Positions 16,108 through 24,295 of a stretch of 64,000 bases of DNA are shown piece by piece (the stretch's first letter is position 1; each line of letters opens with the position of its first letter). Both the position numbers and the translations under genes were made by a program. Origin of the DNA: Enterococcus saccharolyticus subsp. saccharolyticus. GTDB lineage: Bacteria; Bacillota; Bacilli; Lactobacillales; Enterococcaceae. The stretch lies in assembly GCF_029023825.1 (NCBI RefSeq), contig NZ_CP118957.1, positions 837,501 to 901,500 on the forward strand. The letters are read 5' to 3'. The notes below the pieces were generated by a model. The model ran no database searches and was not told the origin of the DNA. It worked only from the letters and a program-made list of their open reading frames with translations.

Positions 16108-17301
16108 ATGAAATTAGTAGGTATTGTCGGATCAAATGCAGAAGTATCATATAATCGAATGTTGCTGGCATATATCAAAAAACATTTTGGCAATTTATTT
16201 GATTTAGAAGTGTTAGAAATTAAAGACATTCCCTTGTTTAATCAAAGTGATGACCAAACGATGAGTGCTCCAATTCAACAACTAAGCAATAAAATTTTAC
16301 AAGCGGATGGTGTGATTATTGCCACGCCTGAACACAATCATACAATTCCGGCTGCGTTGAAAAGTGTGTTGGAATGGTTGTCGTTTAAAATTCATCCTTT
16401 AGAAAATAAGCCAGTCATGATTGTTGGCGCGTCTTATTACGATCAAGGATCCTCACGTGCACAGCTACATTTGCGTCAAATTTTAGATGCACCTGGTGTC
16501 AATGCAATTGTCATGCCGGGAAATGAGTTTTTATTAGGAAAAGTGAAGGAAGCGTTCGATGATCAAGGGGATTTAAAAGAAAAGCGTACCGTTGATTTTC
16601 TACAAACCACTTTAGAAAAATTTGTGCAATTTATTGACGTAGTGACAGTCATGCAAGGTCCTAAAGCAGCTGCTGAACCAGAAGATTTATTCGCTACAGG
16701 GACAATCGAGACAACTGTTGAAGGGGCAGATATGTATGCAGACGATTGGTTGGAACAAGCGTCTGAGATTGTCAAACCAGCAGCAGGAAATGATTATGTG
16801 CAATTAAATCGTGGGTTGTTAACAGTCGATCAGTTGAACTACTTCCTTGCGTCAATGCCAATGGAATTGACGTATGCGGATAATAACAACCAATTCTTAT
16901 ATTACAATTACACAAAAGAAGCAGACGCGATGTTGGCCTCTCGTACCCCTGGACAAGTCGGAAACCCTCTAGCCAAATGTCATCCAGAACGAGTTTACAA
17001 AGGTGTCGAATGGGTGATTCAACAATTACGTTCAGGTGCTCAAGATTGCGTCAAAGTACATGTGCCAACACACGGACCAGATAAATATGTCGTTCATAAT
17101 TATCAAGCGATGCACGACGAAGCAGGAAACTATGTGGGCATTAACGAATACATTTGGGATTTGAAACCAACGATTGATTGGTATTTACAACAAACAGGTC
17201 AAAAACTAGTTGGTGACGTGGATGCCACAACAAGCGCATCTGTGAATAATCATCAAGACGGCGATGTCGATGCCGTGTCAGGTGCTTCGGAGCATGCTTA
17301 A
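16108..17301 (+). CDS. FMN reductase-PAS fusion with tandem flavinylation motifs
   Basis: This 397-residue protein has three parts. Residues 1-180 form an NADPH-dependent FMN reductase domain paralogous to the previous gene ([32 protein letters not shown]). Residues about 230-370 resemble the PAS-like C-terminal domain of DUF438 proteins ([29 protein letters not shown]). The tail contains two copies of a nearly identical element, [10 protein letters not shown] and [10 protein letters not shown], both fitting the ApbE target rule. With apbE two genes upstream this suggests covalent FMN at the C-terminus, an electron-transfer role. The flavin acceptor partner is unknown. Confidence 0.8.
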   Translation: MKLVGIVGSNAEVSYNRMLLAYIKKHFGNLFDLEVLEIKDIPLFNQSDDQTMSAPIQQLSNKILQADGVIIATPEHNHTIPAALKSVLEWLSFKIHPLENKPVMIVGASYYDQGSSRAQLHLRQILDAPGVNAIVMPGNEFLLGKVKEAFDDQGDLKEKRTVDFLQTTLEKFVQFIDVVTVMQGPKAAAEPEDLFATGTIETTVEGADMYADDWLEQASEIVKPAAGNDYVQLNRGLLTVDQLNYFLASMPMELTYADNNNQFLYYNYTKEADAMLASRTPGQVGNPLAKCHPERVYKGVEWVIQQLRSGAQDCVKVHVPTHGPDKYVVHNYQAMHDEAGNYVGINEYIWDLKPTIDWYLQQTGQKLVGDVDATTSASVNNHQDGDVDAVSGASEHA

Positions 17302-17343
17302 AAAAGAGACGTAGATTTTTCATGAAATCTACGCCTCTTTTTT
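17301..17343 (+). terminator. terminator after the flavin gene cluster
   Basis: Stem AAAAGAG-CGTAGATTT with AAATCTACG-CTCTTTT and a following T run. It starts at the stop codon of the FMN reductase-PAS gene. Confidence 0.85.
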
Positions 17344-17391
17344 GTAGGTTAAAACTAACATTTAGTGATAAAATGCTCGGTTTAAAAAAAA

Positions 17392-18470
17392 TTGTGCAAT
17401 AATTATCTATTTTCTTTAGAATATTCGATACTTGATGTGGCGATGATTCCTTTTCGAGAAGGTTTAGAAGCGATGTTAATTATCAGTTTGTTACTTTCTG
17501 TTGTAAAGCAAGGGGATAGTAAAGCAGCAAAACGTTGGATTATTGGTGGGAGTGCCTTGGGTGGTATCACGAGTTTAGCGATTGGTGTCTTGGTTTATTA
17601 TGTGTTATCTGTCGTCGCTTTTGGGACCAATAGCCAATTGATTAATGGTTATTCCGGTGTTTTTTTTCAAGTGTCATGTTAGTTTTCGTCGGCATTTGGA
17701 TGTATAAATCCTCGGATGTTCAAAAGATGACTGCATTCTACAAAGAAAAAAGTCAGAGCACATCTTCAAGTGGTGTATTCGGACTGGCCGCGTTAGCCTT
17801 TTTAGCTGTGATTCGTGAAGGCTTAGAAATCGTTATTTTTATTATTGGTTTAGTCGGAAAAGTATCGATACAACAATTAATTGGTGGTTTTTTACAAGGA
17901 GGAAAAGATGAAACGCCACGTAATTTATTTGGATTTAAAGATGGAACAGCGAATGTGGAACATGAAACAACATCAGGGTATGACGAGGTTGTTTGGGCAG
18001 GTCCAGATGAGCCGACATGGTTTCAAGAGGGGACTTATCTAGGTTATCGAAAAATCAAAATGTTGTTGGAAATTTGGGATCGCTCCAGTTTATTAGATCA
18101 AGAAGATACCTTTGGACGCAAGAAAGAATCGGGTGCAGCATATGGGCGCCAAGAGGAATTTGAACCAGTTATTTTATCAAAGCAACCAATCGATTCCCAT
18201 GTAAAATTAGCCAAAGACGTTAAAAAGAAAATGCATCGTCGTGCGTATTCGTATCAGAATGGTATTGATGAAATAACCGGTACGATTGAAGCAGGTTTAT
18301 TGTTTATTGCTTTCACCCAAAATCCAGAAGAACAATATATTCCTATGTTGCAACTAATGGGTAGAAAAGATAAATTGAATGAATATACGATTCCCATTGG
18401 TAATGGTTTGTATGCTTGCCAAAAAGGCTTGAAGAACGGTGAATATTTTGGGCAACGGTTGTTCGCTTAG
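17392..18470 (+). pseudogene. EfeU-EfeB chimeric remnant with frameshift
   Basis: The 5' part encodes an FTR1/EfeU iron permease fragment with the first REGLEA motif (IPFREGLEAMLII). It breaks at T8 (17658-17672 region): adding one T restores the frame GVFFSSVMLVFVGIW into the second frame, which carries the second permease motif (AVIREGLEIVIF). Shortly after, the permease switches in frame to the C-terminal part of a DyP-type heme peroxidase (EfeB): NLFGFKDGTAN, AGPDEPTWFQEGTYLG, HRRAYSY and GLLFIAFTQNP. EfeO and the N-terminal half of EfeB are absent. The locus therefore looks like a deletion-fused relic of the efeUOB iron-uptake operon. Part of the FTR1 N-terminus may also be gone. Confidence 0.85.
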
Positions 18471-18473
18471 TAA

Positions 18474-18510
18474 AAAAACTCTCGAAAAGAAATTTTTGAG
18501 AGTTTTTCTT
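18474..18510 (+). terminator. terminator after the efe remnant
   Basis: Stem AAAAACTCTC (18474-18483) / GAGAGTTTTT (18498-18507) followed by CTT. Confidence 0.75.
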
Positions 18511-18548
18511 TTGCCTGCGTTATACTGGAAAGAAAAGGAGAGGATAAA

Positions 18549-19766
18549 ATGATGCAAACAGCACAAACCATTCAAGATATTATTGAAAAAGTCGCGACAT
18601 TCACCAATGATGATGCACCCAAAATTACACGATTGGTGTATCAAGAGAGTTGGGTACAAGCACAAGATTATTTATTAACTTTGGGACAATCTTTGGGAAT
18701 GAATGTGGCGATTGATGAAATGGGCAATGGTATTTTAACCGTTAAAGGAACTGAAGAAGGTGTAGTGACTTTAGGAAGTCACCTTGACTCTGTCGTTGAT
18801 GCAGGAAAATACGATGGTGTTTATGGGATCGCTGCTGCAATTATTGCTGTGAAAGAATTGGTTGACAGTTATGGTACCCCAAAACAGGATATGCAGATTT
18901 TCCTTTTTTCAGAAGAGGAAGGAAGTCGTTTTCCAATGAATTTTTCCGGTTCTCGCTTTATTATTGATGATTTACCAGAGATGGAACAATTGAAAGATGG
19001 GGACGGTGCCTTTTTTATGGCAGAACGAAAAAAAGCGCTCGATGTTTTAAAAGCAAAATTTCCAGTAGGACAAGCACAACAACCGATTAGTTTTGCAGAA
19101 ATTCATATTGAGCAGGGACCTGTATTAGAGCGGAAAAACAAGCAAATCGGACTTGTGACCGGCATTGTTGCCCAAAAGAAATTTACGGTCACTGTTAACG
19201 GTGAAGCAAATCATGCAGGGACAACACCAATGTCCATGCGTAAAGATGCCCTTAAACAAGCGCTTCAACTCATCGGTTATTTAGAAGAGGTTACCCAAAC
19301 TATTGGCGAACCATTTGTTTACACAGTGGGAGAAATGAAGGTTAGTCCAAATGTCACGAATGTTGTGCCAAGACAAGCGGTCTTTTCTATTGATATTCGA
19401 CATCTTGATGCGCATCAACTCGATGTTTTTGAAGAAAAAATGCATGCGTATATTCAAAAAAAAGAAGCTCAAACCGGCATGACAATGAGTGTTGAATGTT
19501 GGTTAAATGAACCTTCTGAAAGAATGGATACAGAGTTTTTAACGTTATTGGAAACAATTTGCAAAGAAAAAAAGCTGACTTATGAAAAAATGCCGAGTGG
19601 TGCTGGTCATGATACACAAATTATGAATCTTGTTACTAGAACTGCTCTACTATTTGTCCCAAGTCATAACGGTATCTCACATTCACCTTATGAATACACT
19701 GCTAGTGAGGATTTAGAAAATGGCAAAGAGGTACTGAAAGAATTGATCCATCGATTAGCGTATTAG
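18549..19766 (+). CDS. M20 family hydantoinase/carbamoylase-type amidohydrolase
   Basis: This 405-residue cytoplasmic metalloenzyme belongs to the group of N-carbamoyl-L-amino acid hydrolases and allantoate amidohydrolases. Metal-site motifs are GSHLDSVVDAGKYDGVYG (about residues 77-94), SEEEGSRF, EIHIEQGPVLE (His about 189) and the late SHNGISHSPYEYT. The dimerisation domain includes GEANHAGTTPMSMRKDA. AAGGAG precedes the ATG. It appears to be a single-gene unit. The natural substrate (carbamoyl amino acid, allantoate or another ureide) cannot be told from sequence reading, though either would release nitrogen. Confidence 0.85.
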   Translation: MMQTAQTIQDIIEKVATFTNDDAPKITRLVYQESWVQAQDYLLTLGQSLGMNVAIDEMGNGILTVKGTEEGVVTLGSHLDSVVDAGKYDGVYGIAAAIIAVKELVDSYGTPKQDMQIFLFSEEEGSRFPMNFSGSRFIIDDLPEMEQLKDGDGAFFMAERKKALDVLKAKFPVGQAQQPISFAEIHIEQGPVLERKNKQIGLVTGIVAQKKFTVTVNGEANHAGTTPMSMRKDALKQALQLIGYLEEVTQTIGEPFVYTVGEMKVSPNVTNVVPRQAVFSIDIRHLDAHQLDVFEEKMHAYIQKKEAQTGMTMSVECWLNEPSERMDTEFLTLLETICKEKKLTYEKMPSGAGHDTQIMNLVTRTALLFVPSHNGISHSPYEYTASEDLENGKEVLKELIHRLAY

Positions 19767-19813
19767 TCAAAAGAGCTTATCTATCGTAATTACTTCACCA
19801 TTTTCAGTTTTAT

Positions 19814-20170
19814 TTATTCACTCTCCAAAAGAATGATAGGGTGTCCTTGTTTTTGTAACGTATCGACATGCAATTTTCCCCATTCGCACAGACTATCTAA
19901 AACCGTGCTTAGCGTTTGTCCATAGTCACTTAATGAATATTCTACTTTAGGTGGTACTTGGTGATAGGATTTTCGATGCACAATATTGGCTTGTTCTAAT
20001 TCACGTAATTGTTGGGTCAGCATTTTTTGACTGATCCCCGGAATCTTACGTTGAAGATCACTTGGTCGCAACGGGGCATCTCGTAAATTACACAAAATAA
20101 TCGGCTTCCATTTTCCACCAATAACATCCATAGTTGCTTCAACGCCAATGTTATAAATTTTTTCTGTCAT
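19814..20170 (-). CDS. HxlR-family transcriptional regulator
   Basis: This 118-residue winged-helix repressor has the family core VIGGKWKPIILCNLRDAPLRP, then ISQKMLTQQLRELEQANIV and VEYSLSDYG. A single Cys (in LCNL) may allow thiol-based sensing as in other HxlR proteins, by inference. I use the ATG at 20168-20170; AAAGGAG lies 14 bases upstream, a long spacing, and an ATG 36 bases further out has no ribosome site. It is divergent from an aldo/keto reductase-SDR pair, its likely target. Confidence 0.85.
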   Translation of the reverse strand: MTEKIYNIGVEATMDVIGGKWKPIILCNLRDAPLRPSDLQRKIPGISQKMLTQQLRELEQANIVHRKSYHQVPPKVEYSLSDYGQTLSTVLDSLCEWGKLHVDTLQKQGHPIILLESE

Positions 20171-20203
20171 TTTTTTATTTACAACTCCTTTATTTATCCA
20201 TTG

Positions 20204-20257
20204 CATACTTTTAAGTATGTATCATACAAAAAAGTAGGTACTATGCAACTGTATAGT
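20204..20257. promoter_or_regulatory. cluster of inverted repeats between hxlR-type gene and reductase operon
   Basis: Three palindromes lie close together: CATACTT-TT-AAGTATG (20204-20219), GTATG-TAT-CATAC (20215-20227) and ACTAT-N8-ATAGT (20240-20257). HxlR proteins bind such short inverted repeats as dimers, so these are probable operators for the regulator and the divergent reductases. Confidence 0.5.
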
Positions 20258-20301
20258 CACATTATATGATACAGATAGAAATTTTCAAGGAGATGAATAA
20301 A

Positions 20302-21141
20302 ATGATTCAATCATTCACTGATAGCGTAAAATTAAACAATGGGGTAGAAATACCAGGAGTAGGTCTAGGTGTTTTTCAAATACCCGAAGAAGAGACTGCA
20401 GAAGTTGTCAAAGCAGGCATTATTAATGGCTATCGTTTAATTGACACAGCACAAATTTACGGAAATGAAACGGCAACTGGCTTAGGGATTCAGGAAGGAT
20501 TAAAAGCCACAGGATTACAGCGTGAAGAGTTAGTTATTACGACCAAAGTCTGGAACAATCATTTGTCTTATGAAGAGACTAAACAAGCATTTGAAGAGAG
20601 CTTAGCACGCTTACAACTGGATTATTTAGATTTGTATTTAATTCATTGGCCCGGCATCGATGCGTTTGAAGAAGCGTGGCGTGCTTTAGAAGCGTTGTAT
20701 GCTGAGGGGAAAATTAAAGCAATCGGTGTGAGTAATTTCCAAATTCATCATTTAGAAAAATTAGCATCTTTTGCTAAAGTGATGCCAGTGTTGAATCAAA
20801 TTGAATTACATCCTAAACTATCACAACGAGAACTTCGTGCGTTTTGCCAAAAGCAAGGAATCCATGTACAAGCTTGGTCGCCTTTGATGCAAGGCGCGTT
20901 ATTAACGCATCCAATTGTTTTGGAGATAGCTGAAAAACATCAAAAATCAGCAGCACAAGTCATTTTACGTTGGGATGTGCAACAAGATATTTTATTGGTT
21001 GTGAAATCTATCCATGCAAAACGGATGCAAAGTAATGCAGCAATTTTTGATTTTGAATTAGATCAAGCAGATATGGCTAAGTTGCATGCATTAAATGAAA
21101 ATCTACGTGTGGGACCAGATCCGGATGTATTTGATTTTTAA
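20302..21141 (+). CDS. aldo/keto reductase
   Basis: This 279-residue NADPH-dependent oxidoreductase has the TIM-barrel family motifs: the catalytic Asp/Tyr in GYRLIDTAQIYGNE (about residues 43-56), YLDLYLIHWPG (His), IGVSNFQIHHLEKL and LNQIELHPKL. Members of this branch act on methylglyoxal, diketogulonate or other aldehydes. The start is ATG 20302 with AAGGAG 9 bases upstream. It is followed 11 bases later by an SDR, and both are divergent from the HxlR regulator, suggesting an electrophile or aldehyde response unit. Confidence 0.9.
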   Translation: MIQSFTDSVKLNNGVEIPGVGLGVFQIPEEETAEVVKAGIINGYRLIDTAQIYGNETATGLGIQEGLKATGLQREELVITTKVWNNHLSYEETKQAFEESLARLQLDYLDLYLIHWPGIDAFEEAWRALEALYAEGKIKAIGVSNFQIHHLEKLASFAKVMPVLNQIELHPKLSQRELRAFCQKQGIHVQAWSPLMQGALLTHPIVLEIAEKHQKSAAQVILRWDVQQDILLVVKSIHAKRMQSNAAIFDFELDQADMAKLHALNENLRVGPDPDVFDF

Positions 21142-21152
21142 GGAGGAGAAAG

Positions 21153-21947
21153 ATGGAATTGTATTTAGCAAATAAGACAGTGTTGGTCACTGGTTCAACG
21201 AAAGGAATAGGGAGGGCAATTGCTGTAGAATTTGCACGTGAAGGGGCCAATGTCATTATCAATGGTCGTAACGAACAAATGGTTCAAGCAATTGTGGATG
21301 AATTACAACAACAATTTCCCCAAACCACACCGCAAGCTGCGCCGTATGATATAACCGATCAAGCTGCGCGTGCAATGCTGTTTGCACAATTTCCAGATGT
21401 CGATGTGTTAATCAATAATATGGGGATTTTTCAGCCGATGGATTATTTTGATATTACAGATGACATATGGGAAACGTATTTCCAGACCAATGTTTTAGCA
21501 GGCAATGCCCTTGCGACATTTTATTTGCCGAAGATGTTAGCGAAAGACTTTGGTCGGATGTTATTTATTGCCAGTGAAGAAGCAATTATGCCTTCTGGTG
21601 AGATGGCGCAATATAGCATGACGAAAACCATGAATTTGTCTTTAGCTAAAAGCTTGTCCACTTTAACTAAAGGCAGTAATGTGACAGTCAATACAATTTT
21701 ACCAGGTTCCACGTTAACAGAAGGTGTGCAAGACATGTTGGTTGCCATGTATCAAGATAGCGCGTTGTCTGAAACGGAATGGGAAGCAGATTTTATGAAA
21801 AATCATCGACCGTTATCACAAATTCAACGTTTTATTCGTCCTGAAGAAATTGGTCGTTTCGTTACTTTTGTATCAAGTCCAGCTGCTCGCTCTTTTTCTG
21901 GAGCAGCATTGCGTTTAGATGGTGGTTTAGTTCCAACTATTTTTTAA
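21153..21947 (+). CDS. SDR family NAD(P)-dependent oxidoreductase
   Basis: This 264-residue classical-type short-chain dehydrogenase has the cofactor motif TGSTKGIGRAIA (about residues 12-23) and the NNMG motif. The catalytic Ser and the YSMTK motif (YxxxK) are present, as is a C-terminal RLDGGLVPTIF. It is the second gene of the HxlR-linked operon, with GGAGG before the ATG. Substrate unknown. Confidence 0.9.
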   Translation: MELYLANKTVLVTGSTKGIGRAIAVEFAREGANVIINGRNEQMVQAIVDELQQQFPQTTPQAAPYDITDQAARAMLFAQFPDVDVLINNMGIFQPMDYFDITDDIWETYFQTNVLAGNALATFYLPKMLAKDFGRMLFIASEEAIMPSGEMAQYSMTKTMNLSLAKSLSTLTKGSNVTVNTILPGSTLTEGVQDMLVAMYQDSALSETEWEADFMKNHRPLSQIQRFIRPEEIGRFVTFVSSPAARSFSGAALRLDGGLVPTIF

Positions 21948-21965
21948 ACAAGCTTCTAAAAGCAT

Positions 21966-22026
21966 AAACTATCTGGACGATACAGAGACTGCGCCTGCAA
22001 TCCAATTGTATCGTTCAGATAGTTTT
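21966..22026. terminator. bidirectional terminator between SDR and ddh
   Basis: A long stem, AAACTATCTG-ACGATAC (from 21966) with GTATCGT-CAGATAGTTT (to 22024), followed by T-rich sequence. It separates two convergent genes. Confidence 0.75.
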
Positions 22027-22041
22027 GTCTTGTTTTAATTT

Positions 22042-23013
22042 TTACAATAGTTCTTTTCTTAATTCTTCATCAGAGGCAGCAGAAAGGTATTTTGGTGCAA
22101 TATCTAACACTGTATAGGCACCAAAAGCTTGTTCGTTTGCTAGACGTGCACAGGCACGAGCATAAGCAACAAGCACGCTGGCTGTAAATTCAGGATTGCT
22201 CTCTAAATATAAATTGTATTCAATAACTTGTTTGGTATTTTCATGGGTGGTGCCCGTATGCAAGACAGTTCCACCATGAGGCATTGCTTTATGGTCACGA
22301 TTTAGTTCTTCTTGAGAAATAAAATGAACTTCGGTATCGTAATCAGCAAAATAGTTTGGCATCGTTACAATCTCTTCGCGAATACTGTCCGCATCTGCAT
22401 CGTCTGTTAACACAACAAAACATTCACGTAAATGTTTGTCACGAATCGTTAAAGTTAATTCTTCGCCAGCTTTTAGTCGTTCGATAATTTCTGTATTGGG
22501 AATCGTATATTGCGTAGCATCAGCTACACCAGTGATACGACGTAAGGCATCCGAGTGTCCTTGGCTCACGCCTTTGCCCCAAAAGGTATAGGTTTCGCCT
22601 TGTGGTAAAATGCTTTGGGCGTAGAGACGATTTAAACTAAATAAACCTGGATCCCAACCCGTAGAAATAACAGAAACGGTTTGATTTTCTTTAGCAACTT
22701 TATCAACAGCTGCAAAATGTTCTGGGATTTTCGCATGTGTGTCAAAACTGTCAACAGTATTAAATGTGTGTGTAAGTTCAGGTGTTTGAACGGGTAGATC
22801 AGTTGCAGAACCACCACATAAAATACATACATCAATTTTTCCTCGATAGGCAGCTAACTCATCCATGGTATAAGCGGATGCTCCTTCTGTTGTAACTGTT
22901 TCTGGTGCGCGACGGGTAAATACGCCAACTAATTCCATATCTTTGTTTTGTTTTAACGCACGTTCGACACCGCGACCTAAATTACCATAACCAATAATTC
23001 CGACTTTTATCAT
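22042..23013 (-). CDS. ddh: meso-diaminopimelate D-dehydrogenase
   Basis: This 323-residue NADPH-dependent enzyme converts tetrahydrodipicolinate directly to meso-DAP in one step with ammonia. Visible are the Rossmann start VGIIGYGNLGRGVERAL, TRRAPE, the CGGSATDLPVQ loop, NTVDSFDTHA, STGWDPGLFSLNRL and FWGKGVSQGHSDALRRI, all characteristic of Ddh. Length is normal. It lies alone on the minus strand between two terminators. Its presence beside dapH, the deacetylase and dapF means this genome seems to encode two alternative routes to meso-DAP. Confidence 0.95.
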   Translation of the reverse strand: MIKVGIIGYGNLGRGVERALKQNKDMELVGVFTRRAPETVTTEGASAYTMDELAAYRGKIDVCILCGGSATDLPVQTPELTHTFNTVDSFDTHAKIPEHFAAVDKVAKENQTVSVISTGWDPGLFSLNRLYAQSILPQGETYTFWGKGVSQGHSDALRRITGVADATQYTIPNTEIIERLKAGEELTLTIRDKHLRECFVVLTDDADADSIREEIVTMPNYFADYDTEVHFISQEELNRDHKAMPHGGTVLHTGTTHENTKQVIEYNLYLESNPEFTASVLVAYARACARLANEQAFGAYTVLDIAPKYLSAASDEELRKELL

Positions 23014-23155
23014 TGTGACACTTCCTTTTATTAAGATAAAAAAATTATAACATGTTTCATTGCCATGGTAGTAGGGGAGGAGAAAAAATTTTGAATATTT
23101 TGAAAAGAATGAGGAAATATGTACAAAAAAAATTGAAAAAATAACAGAAAAAAAC

Positions 23156-23184
23156 TAGACAAATAAGGTAGTCGGTGTTATACT
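23156..23184 (+). promoter_or_regulatory. promoter of the second tRNA unit
   Basis: TAGACA (23156-23161), a 17-base spacer and TATACT (23179-23184), upstream of tRNA-His. Just downstream, TAGTCGTT / AACGACTA can form a small hairpin in the precursor. Confidence 0.7.
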
Positions 23185-23235
23185 AATTTAGTCGTTGAAA
23201 TTCAAACGACTAATTGTTAGGTAATCTAACATGAT

Positions 23236-23309
23236 GGCGACCGTGGCGAAGTGGTTAACGCACCGGATTGTGGCTCCGGCACTCGTGGGTTCGATTCCCA
23301 TCGGTCGCC
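23236..23309 (+). tRNA. tRNA-His (anticodon GTG)
   Basis: A 74-nt tRNA including the extra 5' G typical of tRNA-His, paired opposite C73. Acceptor is GCGACCG/CGGTCGC. Anticodon stem CCGGA/TCCGG closes a loop with GTG at 23270-23272. CCA is not encoded. Confidence 0.95.
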
Positions 23310-23326
23310 CTTTAATTTTTTAATCT

Positions 23327-23398
23327 TGGGGTATAGCCAAGCGGTAAGGCAAGGGACTTTGACTCCCTCATGCGTTGGTTCGAATCCAGCTACCCCAG
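23327..23398 (+). tRNA. tRNA-Gln (anticodon TTG), second copy
   Basis: 72 nt, identical to 42-113. It is the second and last gene of a short His-Gln unit with its own promoter and terminator. Confidence 0.95.
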
Positions 23399-23402
23399 TC
23401 GC

Positions 23403-23438
23403 AAAGACAATTATCAAAAAGATAATTGTCTTTTTTTT
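23403..23438 (+). terminator. terminator of the His-Gln tRNA unit
   Basis: Perfect stem AAAGACAATTATC (23403-23415) / GATAATTGTCTTT (23421-23433) with a run of eight T. Confidence 0.9.
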
Positions 23439-23488
23439 ATAACAAAATAAACGCAACGATTTCTAGGCATCGCTGCGTTTATTTTTGT

Positions 23489-24295
23489 TTAACTTAATAA
23501 TAACTGGTCATCTTTTAATTCGGTACCACTATTTTTTTGGAACATTTCCATTAGTTGTGGAACGGTTAAATGACGTTTTTCTTCTTCTGAAAGATCAACG
23601 ACAATTTTTCCTTGATGCAACATAATTAAACGAGTCCCATATTTAATCGCATCTTCCATATCATGGGTGACCATAAATGCTGTTAATTGATGTTCTTTAA
23701 TCAAACGATCAGTTAATTCCATGACGGTAATAGATGTTTTAGGATCGAGAGCTGCAGTATGTTCATCTAATAAAATTAAGTCAGGTCGTACCAAAGTGGC
23801 CATTAAAAGGGTAATGGCTTGACGCTGTCCACCTGAAAGTAAACCAATTTCAGCAGTCAAACGATTTTCTAAGCCTAAGTTTAATGTTGCCAATTGTTCT
23901 TTAAAGAATGGACGATTTTTCATTTTAACAGCTAGTCCAAATCCGCGTTTGTTCCCACGTTTTAAAGCAAGTGCTAGATTTTCTTCAACGGTTAGCCGAA
24001 CAGCTGTCCCTAGTTTGGGGTCTTGAAAGACGCGGCTGATAGATTTCGAACGCTTGATAACAGAATCTTTCGTCACATTTTTACCATTTAGTAAAATCGT
24101 TCCTTGCTTAGGTGGAATCGCACCAGCAATACTATTTAACAAAGTGGATTTACCCGCACCATTTCCGCCGATGATTGTAATGAATTCACCGGGTTGAATC
24201 GTTAAGTCAATCCCTTTTAAGACGTGGTTTTCATTGATTGTTCCTTGTTCAAAAATTTGATGTAATTCTCTAATCTCTAAGACAGGAGTACTCAT
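23489..24295 (-). CDS. ABC transporter ATP-binding protein, TrpZ-like
   Basis: This 268-residue ATPase has Walker A IGGNGAGKST (about residues 38-47), signature LLSGGQRQAITLLMA, Walker B LILLDEHTAALDPKT and H-loop MVTHDMEDA. The His in DEHTAALD in place of the usual DEPT is characteristic of this ABC_sub_bind-linked transporter group. It is the last gene of a three-gene operon and overlaps the permease by 4 bases. It energises amino-acid import by the two genes before it. Confidence 0.9.
   Translation of the reverse strand: MSTPVLEIRELHQIFEQGTINENHVLKGIDLTIQPGEFITIIGGNGAGKSTLLNSIAGAIPPKQGTILLNGKNVTKDSVIKRSKSISRVFQDPKLGTAVRLTVEENLALALKRGNKRGFGLAVKMKNRPFFKEQLATLNLGLENRLTAEIGLLSGGQRQAITLLMATLVRPDLILLDEHTAALDPKTSITVMELTDRLIKEHQLTAFMVTHDMEDAIKYGTRLIMLHQGKIVVDLSEEEKRHLTVPQLMEMFQKNSGTELKDDQLLLS

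Noticed and set aside
17908-17960. Internal start (AAGGAGGAAAAG ATG) as a new gene in the efe remnant
   Set aside because: The ATG is out of frame with the peroxidase reading frame and opens only a short frame; the in-frame fusion explains the coding signal better.
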